Assembly: GCF_900187025.1 (NCBI RefSeq)
Contig: NZ_LT906478.1
Span: forward strand, 2,855,551-2,919,550
Direction of reading: 5' to 3'
Length of the DNA stretch: 64,000 bases
Origin: Listeria ivanovii subsp. ivanovii
GTDB taxonomy: Bacteria > Bacillota > Bacilli > Lactobacillales > Listeriaceae
This document shows, piece by piece, positions 8,766-17,921 of this stretch. The notes below the pieces were generated by a model that had not been told where the DNA came from, did not search any database, and saw nothing but the letters and a program-made list of their open reading frames with translations. Positions within the stretch are counted from its first letter, which is position 1. Every line of letters begins with the position of its first letter. Position numbers and translations under genes: made by a program.

Positions 8766-9555
8766 CTTCTTGAATAAATGACTTAATTAATATTTTGAAA
8801 TCCGCTTTTACTTTTTCGGTCGTTTCTACCACTTCTGCGTGATTTAATGTTGCTTGCATTCCTGCTGCCAAATTAGTAATACAAGAAATACCTACTACTC
8901 TTAGTCCACAATGATTTGCAACAATTGTTTCACTAACAGTAGACATCCCAACAGCCTCTGCTCCCATTAGTCGAGCCATACGTATTTCTGCTGGCGTTTC
9001 ATAAGATGGCCCTGAAAACCCCATATAAATACCTTCTTGAAGCTTCATTTGCAGCCTGTTAGCAATTGATTTCAAATGGCTTTGGTACTCCTTATCATAA
9101 GCAACACTCATGTCTGGAAATCGGTGCCCCTCATCATTGTTTGGACCAATTAAAGGATTTGTACCTGTAAAGTTAATTTGGTCAGATATCACCATTAATT
9201 CTCCTTGTTTAAACTGCTCGTTAACTCCACCAGCTGCATTTGTCAGTATAACGGAGTGCGCGCCTAGCTTTTTCATGACGCGAATTGGCATTGTTACTTC
9301 TTCCATCGAATAACCTTCATAGTAATGAAATCTTCCTTGCATACCAAGAACCCATTTTCCCATTAGTTTTCCGTATACAAGCCTTCCTTTATGTCCCTCA
9401 ACAGTAGAGATTGGAAAACCAGGAATAGTATGGTAATCAAAGTAAAGCGCATCTTCTATTTCCTCTGCAAGTTCTCCAAGCCCTGATCCTAAAACTAATC
9501 CAAAATCCAACTTTTTAATACCCTGCCCTTTTAAAAATGCAACTATCTCTTTCAT
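8752..9555 (-). CDS. punA: Purine nucleoside phosphorylase, trimeric PNP-I type
   Basis: Splits purine nucleosides with phosphate to the free base and ribose-1-phosphate. The 267-residue length and motifs LVLGSGLG (phosphate loop), GHKGRLVYG, MQGRFHYYEGY, LTNAAGGVN and AEAVGMSTVSE(T) belong to the trimeric guanosine/inosine-type enzymes, not the hexameric DeoD. The ATG at 9555 follows GAGGAGAAACG. It is the last gene of the cluster, 13 bases after add, so inosine made by adenosine deaminase can be split here. Confidence 0.93.
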   Translation of the reverse strand: MKEIVAFLKGQGIKKLDFGLVLGSGLGELAEEIEDALYFDYHTIPGFPISTVEGHKGRLVYGKLMGKWVLGMQGRFHYYEGYSMEEVTMPIRVMKKLGAHSVILTNAAGGVNEQFKQGELMVISDQINFTGTNPLIGPNNDEGHRFPDMSVAYDKEYQSHLKSIANRLQMKLQEGIYMGFSGPSYETPAEIRMARLMGAEAVGMSTVSETIVANHCGLRVVGISCITNLAAGMQATLNHAEVVETTEKVKADFKILIKSFIQEEPQM

Positions 9556-9568
9556 CGTTTCTCCTCTC

Positions 9569-10561
9569 TCATTTAAATAAAGTGATTTCTTTCGCTATAA
9601 GTTGCTTTTCTTCTTCCGTAGCAAAAGAGGCCTTCATCGCTTCTAAAGTTACCTTACGAATAACCGCTGTTGTAACTTGCAGCGCTTGCCATTCAGAGGT
9701 TAGCGTCGTCCCTGATACGCTGCGGTTATCTGTATTGACAGAAAGAGATAACCCAGCATTATAAAACTCTTGAAACGGGTATTCCTTCATTGTAGAAATA
9801 GCCTTTGTTTGTAAGTTACTAGTAGGACACATTTCGATATGAATATTATGCTTAATACATGTAGTAATCAAATCTCGATGCCCACGCATGCTAGTCCCAT
9901 GACCAATGCGCCTTGCCCCAAGCGCAATCGAATCTCGTATATTTTCCGCTGAACCACATTCACCAGCATGAATCGTCAAATTAACGCCCTTTTCTTTTGC
10001 ATAACGGAACCATTCAAGAAAGATTTTTGGAGGATAGCTCGCTTCATCTCCGGCCAAATCGACTCCAACAACACCTAGTTTCCGATATAAAACCGCTGCA
10101 TCAATGACTTGTTTATTAGTTTCTAGATCATGTCCCCGCATGGCGCACAAAATCATATTACTACGAACACCATAATCTAAATACCCCTGCTTTAATCCCG
10201 CTGTAACACTCTGAATTATTTGAGCATCACTTAAGCCTTCTAATTTAAATAATACTGGTGAAAATCGTACTTCTATATAAACTATATTTTCGTCCGCAGC
10301 TTGCGAAATCAAGTCATAAGCAGCAATTCTTAGCGCTTTTTCACTTTGCAAAAATGGCATTACTGTCTCAAAACACTTTAAATAACTAGCTAAACTCTGA
10401 CAGTTAGCTACAACACGTAAGTTTCCAATAACTTCTTCATCAGGCGGTAACGTCTTACCAGCTATTTTCGCCAATTTTTTTAAAGTAGTTAGCGAAATAG
10501 AGCCATCTAAGTGGGTATGCAACTCTACTTTCGGAAGACTTTTGATTGTTTGAAAGGTCAT
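9569..10561 (-). CDS. add: Adenosine deaminase
   Basis: Zinc enzyme that deaminates adenosine and deoxyadenosine to inosine forms in the cytoplasm. The 330 residues show the metal-binding HTHLDGS (His15, His17), the catalytic HAGECG, the RIGHG motif and the SVNTDNRSVSGTTL segment with the zinc-ligand Asp. The start ATG at 10561 overlaps the ribokinase-like stop codon in ATGA, so expression is coupled. Listeria genomes do not always carry add; in this window it occurs only within the nucleoside cluster. Confidence 0.93.
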   Translation of the reverse strand: MTFQTIKSLPKVELHTHLDGSISLTTLKKLAKIAGKTLPPDEEVIGNLRVVANCQSLASYLKCFETVMPFLQSEKALRIAAYDLISQAADENIVYIEVRFSPVLFKLEGLSDAQIIQSVTAGLKQGYLDYGVRSNMILCAMRGHDLETNKQVIDAAVLYRKLGVVGVDLAGDEASYPPKIFLEWFRYAKEKGVNLTIHAGECGSAENIRDSIALGARRIGHGTSMRGHRDLITTCIKHNIHIEMCPTSNLQTKAISTMKEYPFQEFYNAGLSLSVNTDNRSVSGTTLTSEWQALQVTTAVIRKVTLEAMKASFATEEEKQLIAKEITLFK

Positions 10562-11418
10562 TTTAGCACCATTCTAGTTGGCATTCCTTTCTGAGCGCCT
10601 TTTGATTTGACAGAAATTGCACTTGCTTTTACTGCCCACTTTACGGCTTGTTCAAAACTTTCTTCTGCTAACATTGCCGCAAAAACACCTGTGAATGTAT
10701 CTCCAGCTCCCGTCGAGTCCACTGCCTCCACTTTTTCAGCTGGAATATTTATTTGCTTCCCATTATCGACATAGCTTACACCTTGTGCACCTTTTGAAAT
10801 AATGATTTTCTGAGGATTTTCCATCAGCAGTTCTTTTTCCGTAGTATGCAGTTTTTTAGCAATCTCCGTGAATTCCATTTCATTTGGTGTGATATAATTT
10901 GCTTTTTCAAACATTTCCGCAGAAAACAAATCGGATGGCGCAGGGTCTAAAATCGTAGTAATTCCGTTCTCTTCACAATAAGTTAGTGCCTGTATGATGA
11001 TTTCTGTTGGCAATTCCAATTGAAGTAAGACAATCTTAGCTCCTTCAAAAACTTTAGAAAAGTCAGCTATATCAAACTGATGGTTGGCGCCTGGAACGTA
11101 AATAATCGAATTATCGCCATTCATAATAGTTATGACAGCTGCCCCAGTCGCTCCATCTACCTGTTGTACAAAGTTGGTTTGAATACCTTCTTTTTTAAAA
11201 TTAGTTAAAATCTGCGTACCTGCATCGTCTTTCCCCACAGCTCCTACAAAAGCAACATCTCCACCAAAACGTTTAGCTGCAACTGCTTGGTTTGCGCCCT
11301 TACCACCAAAATATTTTTTGAATTCTATGCCTTCGATTGTTTCGCCCGTTTGTGGCTGGCGATCAGTCTCCACGACATAGTCAATGGAGCAGCTCCCAAG
11401 AACAACTATTCTACTCAT
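10558..11418 (-). CDS. rbsK: PfkB-family sugar kinase, probable ribokinase
   Basis: A 286-residue PfkB kinase with the N-terminal signature GGKGANQAVAAKRFGG and the C-terminal anion hole and catalytic base DSTGAGDTFTG. Ribokinase is the best fit: the nucleoside hydrolase upstream releases free ribose, which this enzyme would turn into ribose-5-phosphate. A nucleoside kinase role cannot be excluded, because the two subfamilies share these motifs. It starts 23 bases after the upstream ATPase gene and overlaps add by four bases. Confidence 0.8.
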   Translation of the reverse strand: MSRIVVLGSCSIDYVVETDRQPQTGETIEGIEFKKYFGGKGANQAVAAKRFGGDVAFVGAVGKDDAGTQILTNFKKEGIQTNFVQQVDGATGAAVITIMNGDNSIIYVPGANHQFDIADFSKVFEGAKIVLLQLELPTEIIIQALTYCEENGITTILDPAPSDLFSAEMFEKANYITPNEMEFTEIAKKLHTTEKELLMENPQKIIISKGAQGVSYVDNGKQINIPAEKVEAVDSTGAGDTFTGVFAAMLAEESFEQAVKWAVKASAISVKSKGAQKGMPTRMVLK

Positions 11419-11441
11419 GCTATCTTCCTTTCACATAAACT

Positions 11442-12251
11442 TTATGCTTTATTTGCTTTAATTGCCTCAATCATTTCACTTACATCCAGAATTTGATTTC
11501 CTAACCCTAACTGTTTAGCAACTCGACTGATGTATGGTTGTTTCAAATTAGCTTTTTCTAAAATCTCAAAGTTCCAGAACACATCACGTCTAGAGGAATC
11601 AAGCAATTTCTGTTTATTTGCCATAACAATTACTCGTTCAAAGTTGCTTACGACAAACTCCATATCATGGGTAATCGTGATAATAACTTTATTTTCCTTT
11701 TGTAATTCAGAAATAATTCGTCCTAATCTTAGCATTGATGGGAAATCTTGCCCTGCTGTCGGCTCATCTAGAATAATGACATCTGGATTCATCGCAATAA
11801 CTGCAGCAATTGTTATAAATTTCCGAATCGAAAATGGTAAATTATAAGGATGCTCTGATAAATATGGCTTAAGACCAGTCAATTCCACTGCCTTATTAAC
11901 ATTTTCTTGTACTTGTTTTTCCGTTAATTTAAGGTTCTTTGGTCCAAACTCAATTTCACTTAAGACGTCACTGTGAAAAATTTGATCATCTGGATTTTGG
12001 AAAACATAGCCGACCTTTCTTGAAATCTTCGCCGTTGTGTAATCTTTTGTGTCCCAGTCATCCACTATAATTTTTCCAGAAGTAGGTCGGAGTAAGCCAT
12101 TCATTAGTTTTACTGTCGTTGTTTTTCCGGCTCCGTTTTGACCAACAATTGCAACGGCCTCTCCTTTTTCAAATGACATACTAACATTTTCAACTGCACT
12201 AAAACCACCTGGGTATGAAAATGAGACTTGATCTAATTGTAAATAACTCAA
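11442..12251 (-). CDS. ECF transporter ATPase with degenerate ABC signature motif
   Basis: One of two ATPase subunits of an energy-coupling-factor importer, 269 residues. Walker A is GQNGAGKT (residues 37-44), the Q-loop is in YVFQNPDDQIF, Walker B is DVIILDEPTAGQD, and the switch His lies in TITHDMEF. Where LSGGQ is expected (about 138-147) it reads LPFSIRKFIT, so the signature is lost. The partner ATPase keeps LSGGQ, so one of the two composite ATP sites should be impaired. It overlaps the partner gene by four bases. Confidence 0.88.
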   Translation of the reverse strand: MSYLQLDQVSFSYPGGFSAVENVSMSFEKGEAVAIVGQNGAGKTTTVKLMNGLLRPTSGKIIVDDWDTKDYTTAKISRKVGYVFQNPDDQIFHSDVLSEIEFGPKNLKLTEKQVQENVNKAVELTGLKPYLSEHPYNLPFSIRKFITIAAVIAMNPDVIILDEPTAGQDFPSMLRLGRIISELQKENKVIITITHDMEFVVSNFERVIVMANKQKLLDSSRRDVFWNFEILEKANLKQPYISRVAKQLGLGNQILDVSEMIEAIKANKA

Positions 12252-13108
12252 AATGACTGAACCTCCCCTAAAAGTGCTTGAAGTTGTTTCACAGCTGCAT
12301 CTTCAGTTAGCGGGATTTCCTTTAGCGGGATGCCTGCTTTCTTCAGTTCCAGCCCTAAAATCGCGAATTGTGGGATGACCCCACCATATTCGATTACTTG
12401 CTCTTTTGATAAAATAGCTTGTTTTGGTCCCATCATTTTGATTTCTCCATCTTGAAGAAGAATAATTTCATCCGCGTATTCAGCAACTAGCTCAATTTTA
12501 TGCTCTACTAGAATAATGGTGGATCCCAAATCTTTCATCATCTTAATAATTTTAAACACATCTTCTGTTCCTTGGGGATCTAATTGGGAAGTTGGTTCAT
12601 CAATAATCAGTATTTCTGGTTCCATAACAATAATAGAAGCTAAAGAAATTCTTTGTTTTTGCCCTCCTGAAAGGAAGTTTGGGTTCTTATCGCGCAAAAA
12701 ATCAATTTCCAATAAATCAATAATCGCATTTACTTTTTCTCGAATAATATTTTCTGGCATTCCTAGATTTTCTAGCCCAAATGCAATTTCTTCAAAGACC
12801 GTTTCCTTAGAACCACTAATTTGAGTAAACGGATTTTGAAAAACATAGCCAATTTTTTGCGACAAATCGCTTAAAGACCATTCTTCTAATCGCTTTCCGA
12901 AAACAAGCACCTCACCCGCTAATTCTCCATGATAGAAATGCGGAATAAATCCTCGAAGTAAATTACATAATGTTGTTTTTCCTGCATCGTTACTACCGAT
13001 TAACGCATAAAACTTACCTTTTTCAATCGACAAATTAATATTTTGCAACACTTCTTTATGGCCAATTGGGTATTTGTAAGAAACATTTTCTAATGTTATT
13101 ACATTCAT
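12248..13108 (-). CDS. ECF transporter ATPase with canonical LSGGQ
   Basis: Second ATPase of the importer, 286 residues, with Walker A GSNDAGKTT, Q-loop YVFQNPFTQISG, intact signature LSGGQKQRISLA, Walker B ILIIDEPTSQLD and switch LVEHKIE. A C-terminal extension of about 60 residues follows the catalytic core. It lies between EcfT and the degenerate ATPase with four-base overlaps on both sides, so the three should be made in fixed ratio. Confidence 0.9.
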   Translation of the reverse strand: MNVITLENVSYKYPIGHKEVLQNINLSIEKGKFYALIGSNDAGKTTLCNLLRGFIPHFYHGELAGEVLVFGKRLEEWSLSDLSQKIGYVFQNPFTQISGSKETVFEEIAFGLENLGMPENIIREKVNAIIDLLEIDFLRDKNPNFLSGGQKQRISLASIIVMEPEILIIDEPTSQLDPQGTEDVFKIIKMMKDLGSTIILVEHKIELVAEYADEIILLQDGEIKMMGPKQAILSKEQVIEYGGVIPQFAILGLELKKAGIPLKEIPLTEDAAVKQLQALLGEVQSF

Positions 13109-13845
13109 AGTACAAAACTCCTTACAATTAAGAGTACAATCAAAATAATAAAGATTGTCGAAATCCAGTAATCTTTTTTCGCTTTTTTAATCGAATAGAT
13201 ATTTGTTTTCTTTACTTTTGCAGAAAATGCTCTTGATTCAAGTGTTAATACCCGCTCTTCTGATGATTCTACCGATGAAAGCACTAATGGCCCTAAGATT
13301 GGTAAGAATGATTTTGCACGTATTAGCAGGCTTCCTTCCGTCTCAATTCCCCGTGACCTTTGCGCATCCATAATAGTGTTAGAAAGTTCTTTCATCTGTG
13401 GTGTAATTTGTAATGTTGACATGATGACATAGGTTACTTTTTTCGGCATCCCCATTTTTTCTAAAGAGTAAATGAAATCTTTTGTTTTTGTAATACGGAA
13501 AAATAAAATAATAATCGAGCTAATAGCGACAATTTTAGAGGTTAAAATAAGACTATACATGATTCCTTCTAGATTGACTGTAAAAACCCACCAACTAAAA
13601 AGCTCTGTTGTTCCTGGATAAAACAGCCCTTGAATAACGAAAATAAAAATAATAATAGTAAAAATAGCTTTCATAAACAGACTGAAAAATTCGCCTCCCT
13701 TACCTGCAATCATTGCAATTAGTATGCATACCGGAAAAATGGCGTATTGGTATAAATAACCTGGAATAAACATGCTGGATAATATTACAAAAGCAACAAC
13801 CCACAGCTTGGTCGTCGGATAGATACTAAGAATAAATTGCTTCAT
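13105..13845 (-). CDS. ECF transporter transmembrane subunit EcfT
   Basis: A 246-residue membrane protein with several hydrophobic segments. The cytosolic coupling helices carry the family's two Ala/Ser-Arg-Gly/Ala signatures, seen as AQRSRGIE (about 170) and LESRAFS (about 205). EcfT joins the two ATPases to the substrate-binding S subunit. It starts 16 bases downstream of the S-component gene; GGAGTTTATG precedes the ATG at 13845. Confidence 0.9.
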   Translation of the reverse strand: MKQFILSIYPTTKLWVVAFVILSSMFIPGYLYQYAIFPVCILIAMIAGKGGEFFSLFMKAIFTIIIFIFVIQGLFYPGTTELFSWWVFTVNLEGIMYSLILTSKIVAISSIIILFFRITKTKDFIYSLEKMGMPKKVTYVIMSTLQITPQMKELSNTIMDAQRSRGIETEGSLLIRAKSFLPILGPLVLSSVESSEERVLTLESRAFSAKVKKTNIYSIKKAKKDYWISTIFIILIVLLIVRSFVL

Positions 13846-13861
13846 ATCATAAACTCCTTTT

Positions 13862-14479
13862 CTATACGATTTTGGTAGTATTTAACTCTTGTTTTTTAAT
13901 ATATGGCATTCCATAATTTTGCTTCGATAGATAACGAGCCGACATTTTCTTTACAATTAACCAAGCAATTAGTAGATTCACAACGGAATTGATACTTCCG
14001 ATAATAAGCGTTTGTGAAAAAACTGCTGTCCAAATTTGTTGTCCTGTGGAAAGTATAGTAGCCGTAATTAAATCAATGGAAGAGCCTGTCACTCCACCAA
14101 ACATAATGACTTGTACTGGGGCTGATGTAATGGAAGAAACGATTGTAACAATCACTGAGGAAATTAATAACAAAATCAAGTTATTAAACATTTTGGCTCT
14201 TGATAGCATCCCGACAGTCCAACCAACAGACATTGAAACTAGGGCAAAAGGGATAGCAACTGGGTTAAGCATTCCATTAACCAGACTTCCAAGCCCTCCC
14301 GTAACAAGCCCAACCCATGGCCCAGCAATCATACTAACCATCGCTGTTCCCATTAAATCCAAAAATACAGGTAATTTTAAAATAGAAGACAGCTGATACC
14401 CAACAACATTGATTGCAACACCAATTGGTATTAACAAAATCGACAGTAAAGAAAAATCATATTTCATTCCGCGTTTCAT
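13862..14479 (-). CDS. ECF transporter substrate-binding (S) component, probably nucleoside-specific
   Basis: A very hydrophobic 205-residue protein with about six membrane helices, including GPWVGLVTGGLGSLVNGMLNP, a glycine-rich turn typical of S components. I cannot place it in a named vitamin family such as RibU, ThiT or BioY. Its own EcfT and ATPases follow directly and all neighbours are nucleoside enzymes, so a nucleoside substrate is the natural inference. GGAGG lies 7 bases before the ATG at 14479. Confidence 0.8.
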   Translation of the reverse strand: MKRGMKYDFSLLSILLIPIGVAINVVGYQLSSILKLPVFLDLMGTAMVSMIAGPWVGLVTGGLGSLVNGMLNPVAIPFALVSMSVGWTVGMLSRAKMFNNLILLLISSVIVTIVSSITSAPVQVIMFGGVTGSSIDLITATILSTGQQIWTAVFSQTLIIGSINSVVNLLIAWLIVKKMSARYLSKQNYGMPYIKKQELNTTKIV

Positions 14480-14498
14480 TTGAAAACCTCCATATAGT

Positions 14499-15410
14499 TT
14501 ATTTTTCTTTAAGTAGAATATCTAACAATAATTCATTAAAACGTTCACTATCCACATCTAGACATAAATCAACATTACCATTTTCATCATATGTAGCAAC
14601 GGTTTGTCCAGTTGGATGTCTATGATCATACTCCACTTCGATAGTTACTTTCTCTGTCTTAACTAGGCTTCTATCAAGGAGAAGTGAAACCGTAAGCGGA
14701 TCATGCATCAATGTAAAATCTTCCTCAATAAAGTCAAACCATCGATCTAGCATTTTAACAAGCGCATCATTTAATGGTAAACCCGATGCTTTCAACTGGT
14801 CGCGTTCTGGTTTGGTGAATTTCACTTTCATAGTCACATCGAGACCAACCATCGTAATTTTTGCTTTACTCCGGAAGACTAGTGATGCTGCTTCTGGATC
14901 TGATTTGATATTATGTTCGATTTGGCGTATCTTCAGACCATTGTCGCCAAGTCTCGTTACTCCACCCATTAATATGATTTCTTTCACGTTTTCAGCTATT
15001 TTTGGTTCGCGAATAATAGCCGCTGCAACATTAGTTAACGGTCCAATTGTAATAAGCGTTATTTCGTGCGGATTATCCATAATTGTTCTAATAATAAAAT
15101 CGACTCCGTGTTCTGCTTCTACTTCAAGCATTTCATAATCTTCTAAAACACCGTCGCCTTCATGACCAGCCATCCAGACTTCTCGATTATGTAAAAGTGG
15201 CTCTTTAATTCCAGCATAAACTTTTACTTCCTCAGCATTCCCAAGTGTTAAAAGTTTTTTCGCTAGTTTAGCTCTCAAAACAGTGTTGCCATAAACAGTT
15301 GTTACTCCCTCGATGTAGATATCATCTGATTTCATCGCAAGAGCAAGGGCCATTGCATCATCGATATCACTACCTACATCCGTATCAATAATTACTCTAT
15401 TTGTACTCAT
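14499..15410 (-). CDS. Inosine-uridine preferring nucleoside hydrolase family protein
   Basis: Hydrolyses ribonucleosides to ribose and free base. The 303-residue product starts with the calcium-binding hallmark IDTDVGSDIDDAMAL and carries TVYGN, TIGPLTNVAAA and LMGGV motifs; the fourth metal ligand Asp is in DPLTV near residue 240. Base preference cannot be read from sequence. It is the first gene of the cluster, with AAAGGAGG before the ATG and two LacI-type operators directly upstream. Confidence 0.92.
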   Translation of the reverse strand: MSTNRVIIDTDVGSDIDDAMALALAMKSDDIYIEGVTTVYGNTVLRAKLAKKLLTLGNAEEVKVYAGIKEPLLHNREVWMAGHEGDGVLEDYEMLEVEAEHGVDFIIRTIMDNPHEITLITIGPLTNVAAAIIREPKIAENVKEIILMGGVTRLGDNGLKIRQIEHNIKSDPEAASLVFRSKAKITMVGLDVTMKVKFTKPERDQLKASGLPLNDALVKMLDRWFDFIEEDFTLMHDPLTVSLLLDRSLVKTEKVTIEVEYDHRHPTGQTVATYDENGNVDLCLDVDSERFNELLLDILLKEK

Positions 15411-15430
15411 TTTTTAAATTTCCTCCTTTT

Positions 15431-15446
15431 ATTAAAACGTTTTAAT
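15431..15446. promoter_or_regulatory. LacI-type operator upstream of the nucleoside operon, proximal copy
   Basis: ATTAAAACGTTTTAAT is a perfect 16-bp palindrome with the central CG typical of LacI/PurR-family operators. It begins 21 bases before the nucleoside hydrolase start codon, between promoter and gene, and has a twin 66 bases upstream. Confidence 0.8.
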
Positions 15447-15496
15447 AAAATTGCAAAAGTCATTTTTGTTAGCGCTATCATTTTTTAAAGCATAAA

Positions 15497-15510
15497 TTAA
15501 AACGTTTTAA
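15497..15510. promoter_or_regulatory. LacI-type operator upstream of the nucleoside operon, distal copy
   Basis: TTAAAACGTTTTAA repeats the core of the proximal site; centre-to-centre spacing is about 65 bp, six helical turns, which would suit looping. It lies just downstream of the LacI gene's stop codon, the likely source of its ligand. Confidence 0.8.
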
Positions 15511-15525
15511 AAGTCAACCGTTTTT

Positions 15526-16524
15526 TTATTTTAGCTCAGCTCTCACACTTGATCGTTCAACCAAAGTGACTGGCGCTACATAGTTTTCAACTGCATCATT
15601 ATTATTTTGAATTCGCCAAACTAAATTCTCAACTGCTACTTTACCAAGCTCTCCAATCGGTTGATGAATCGTTGTTAACTTAGGCGTCAAATATTGAGCT
15701 GTCGTAATATCATCAAAACCAAGCACTGAAATATCAGTTGGTATTACTTTGGCAAGCTCGTTAATAGCTTCATACACGCCTATTGCCATTAAGTCATTAC
15801 ATACAAAGATTGCTGAAATATCTTTTTCACATAATTTCAAGCCTTCTTTATAACCGCTTTCGACAGTTAAGGTTCCATTTTCCGAATAAATAGGCGTTAG
15901 TTGGTGTTTTTTCATTGTTTCTAAGTAACCTCGGCCACGTTCTGAGATATTCACAAACTTCTCAGCTCCACTTAAACAAGCAATTTTAGTATGCCCCTTT
16001 GAAATTAAATGTTCTGTTGCAATAACACCACCTGCATAATCATCCACAAAAACACCATTATTCACAACTCTGCTTGGGCGATCCATCAAAATATACGGAA
16101 CATTTGATTTCCCTAGTTGCTGGATAGTCGTTTCGTTTAAATTTTCCGCACTAGCAAAAATAATCCCTTCAATGGAACGATAAAGCATTTCATTAATGTA
16201 TTTCTGTTCACGCTCTAAATCATACGCACTATTACATAAAAATAGTAAATAACCTGCTTCGTTAAGGGCATTTTCAATACTATTCGCTAATTTCGAGAAA
16301 AACGGGTTGGAGACATCTGGTACTATTAAACCAATGGTATTACTTTTAACACTATTTAGATTTTTAGCAAAGTAATTAGGCTGATAATTTAGTTTTTCAA
16401 TTGCTTCGTTTACTTTTTTGACAGTTTTAGGGCTGAATAGTTCTGCTTTCCCATTGATAATAAGCGAAATTGTAGCGATGGAAACCCCTGCTTCTTTCGC
16501 GATGTCCTTTATGGTTGTCTTCAT
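15526..16524 (-). CDS. LacI-family transcriptional regulator of the nucleoside cluster
   Basis: A 332-residue repressor: N-terminal helix-turn-helix and hinge (TIKDIAKEAGVSIATISLI, hinge helix NYFAKNLN) followed by a periplasmic-binding-like effector domain (GLIVPDVSNPFFS, FVCNDLMAIGVYEA). It precedes the operon in the same direction, and the spacer between them holds two identical palindromes, so it probably represses the nucleoside genes until a nucleoside or ribose ligand binds. Start ATG at 16524 with AGGAGAGG upstream. Confidence 0.9.
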   Translation of the reverse strand: MKTTIKDIAKEAGVSIATISLIINGKAELFSPKTVKKVNEAIEKLNYQPNYFAKNLNSVKSNTIGLIVPDVSNPFFSKLANSIENALNEAGYLLFLCNSAYDLEREQKYINEMLYRSIEGIIFASAENLNETTIQQLGKSNVPYILMDRPSRVVNNGVFVDDYAGGVIATEHLISKGHTKIACLSGAEKFVNISERGRGYLETMKKHQLTPIYSENGTLTVESGYKEGLKLCEKDISAIFVCNDLMAIGVYEAINELAKVIPTDISVLGFDDITTAQYLTPKLTTIHQPIGELGKVAVENLVWRIQNNNDAVENYVAPVTLVERSSVRAELK

Positions 16525-16557
16525 AGTCCCCTCTCCTTTCTGTTTAAATTAAATAGG

Positions 16558-16585
16558 TCGAAAAACCCGCTTCATTAGGCGGGTT
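16558..16585 (-). terminator. Terminator between the small membrane protein gene and lacI
   Basis: AACCCGC pairs with GCGGGTT across a 7-9 base loop and is followed by a short T run on the minus strand, after the stop at 16598. Confidence 0.7.
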
Positions 16586-16597
16586 AACTAATTACGC

Positions 16598-16897
16598 TTA
16601 TTTTTTTGCTTCTTTCGCTATTTGATACCAACTGTAAATCTTCACTATAGCAAAGAAAGTATAGGCGAACGCGATGAGATATGCCCCATAATTAACTAAT
16701 AAAATATTGATGGCGTTTCCCCAGCCAGATTCTTCTGCCACAGCAACTGCTCGCGCATAAGGACTAGTGAAAAAATAAGTAATATATAATGGGTTAAAAC
16801 TTAAAACAGCGCTGGTAATTGCTATGACGAAGGATGGTAGTACCATTAAGCAACTAATAACTCCAATTGCATGCCCAACTATCTTCAAAAACCTCAT
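16598..16897 (-). CDS. Small membrane protein of unknown function
   Basis: 99 residues, mostly hydrophobic, with segments near 8-35 and 65-90 and a basic tail YQIAKEAKK; no motif is recognised. The gene starts 13 bases after the noc stop codon and ends at a terminator, so it is probably cotranscribed with noc. Its function is open. Confidence 0.7.
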   Translation of the reverse strand: MRFLKIVGHAIGVISCLMVLPSFVIAITSAVLSFNPLYITYFFTSPYARAVAVAEESGWGNAINILLVNYGAYLIAFAYTFFAIVKIYSWYQIAKEAKK

Positions 16898-16909
16898 TGC
16901 TACACCTCT

Positions 16910-17770
16910 TTATTTCTTTTTAGGAATTTGAATGGTAATTTGATAAAAATCATCTGTTTCTTCTTCCTTAAAATCTAGTTCCATTCCGTTATCTTTAACC
17001 ATCGTAACAGATTGCTTGATTGTATTCATAGCAATACGTACATCACGACTGATTGCTTGCCGTTTTGGTTTTGTTTTTTTAGTGGTGGTTGACTTTTTCA
17101 CGCCTAGAAGCTCTTGAATTCGTGCTTCGGTTTGCTTAACGTTCCAGTGATTTTCTTTTATTTCTTGTAAAAGACTCACTTGCTGTTCTTCCGTTTCTAA
17201 AGCTAGTAATGAACGAGCATGACGTTCTGAAATTTGTTTGTTAAGTACGGCATTTTGGATTGTTTCTGGTAGTTTTAAAAGACGCATTTTGTTAGCAATA
17301 GCGGACTGGCTCTTCCCGACACGTTGAGCAAGTGCTTCTTGAGTGACGTCTTGCATATCTAGCAAGCTTCGGTATGCTTTTGCTTCTTCAATAGGCGTCA
17401 GTTCTTCGCGCTGTAGGTTTTCAATTAAAGCAATCGCAGCTACTTCTTCATCATCCAAATTTTGAATAATTGCTGGGATTTTTTCCATTTCCAAAGAAAG
17501 AACAGCTCGAAAACGACGCTCTCCGGCAATGATTTCATAATAATCCGGTTCCATCTCTCTAACCACAATTGGTTGAATGACACCATGAATTCGAATCGTT
17601 CGAGCAAGCTCCTCAATCTTATCTTGATCAAATACGGTCCGTGGTTGAAATTGGTTTGGGAAAATTTTATCCATAGGAAGTTCTTGTACACGCTGTACTC
17701 CTTCTTCTACTATGTTATCATCCAGTTGATTATTCTTTTCTTTTTTTCCAAATAAACGTGAAAAAGGCAT
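16910..17770 (-). CDS. noc: Nucleoid occlusion protein Noc
   Basis: ParB paralogue that binds its own 14-bp sites, associates with the membrane and blocks Z-ring formation over the nucleoid. The 286-residue product starts [12 protein letters not shown], an amphipathic basic helix as used by Noc for membrane contact, then has the CTP-binding domain ([27 protein letters not shown]) and helix-turn-helix [19 protein letters not shown]. The ATG at 17770 has AAGGAAGGA upstream; the longer frame to 17830 has no support. In Bacillus noc lies next to soj-spo0J; here the nucleoside cluster separates them. Confidence 0.93.
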   Translation of the reverse strand: MPFSRLFGKKEKNNQLDDNIVEEGVQRVQELPMDKIFPNQFQPRTVFDQDKIEELARTIRIHGVIQPIVVREMEPDYYEIIAGERRFRAVLSLEMEKIPAIIQNLDDEEVAAIALIENLQREELTPIEEAKAYRSLLDMQDVTQEALAQRVGKSQSAIANKMRLLKLPETIQNAVLNKQISERHARSLLALETEEQQVSLLQEIKENHWNVKQTEARIQELLGVKKSTTTKKTKPKRQAISRDVRIAMNTIKQSVTMVKDNGMELDFKEEETDDFYQITIQIPKKK

Positions 17771-17921
17771 CTGGGTCCTTCCTTTCCGGAAATTCTTGGG
17801 CGCTAAGTGAGTAAATCCTACTATCCGCAAGTCTCTTTCATTATTTTAGCAGAAATGACGCAGAAAAACACGTTTATTCTAAATTAAAAATTCCAGAACT
17901 TGCTTGTTAACTTGAATTGAT

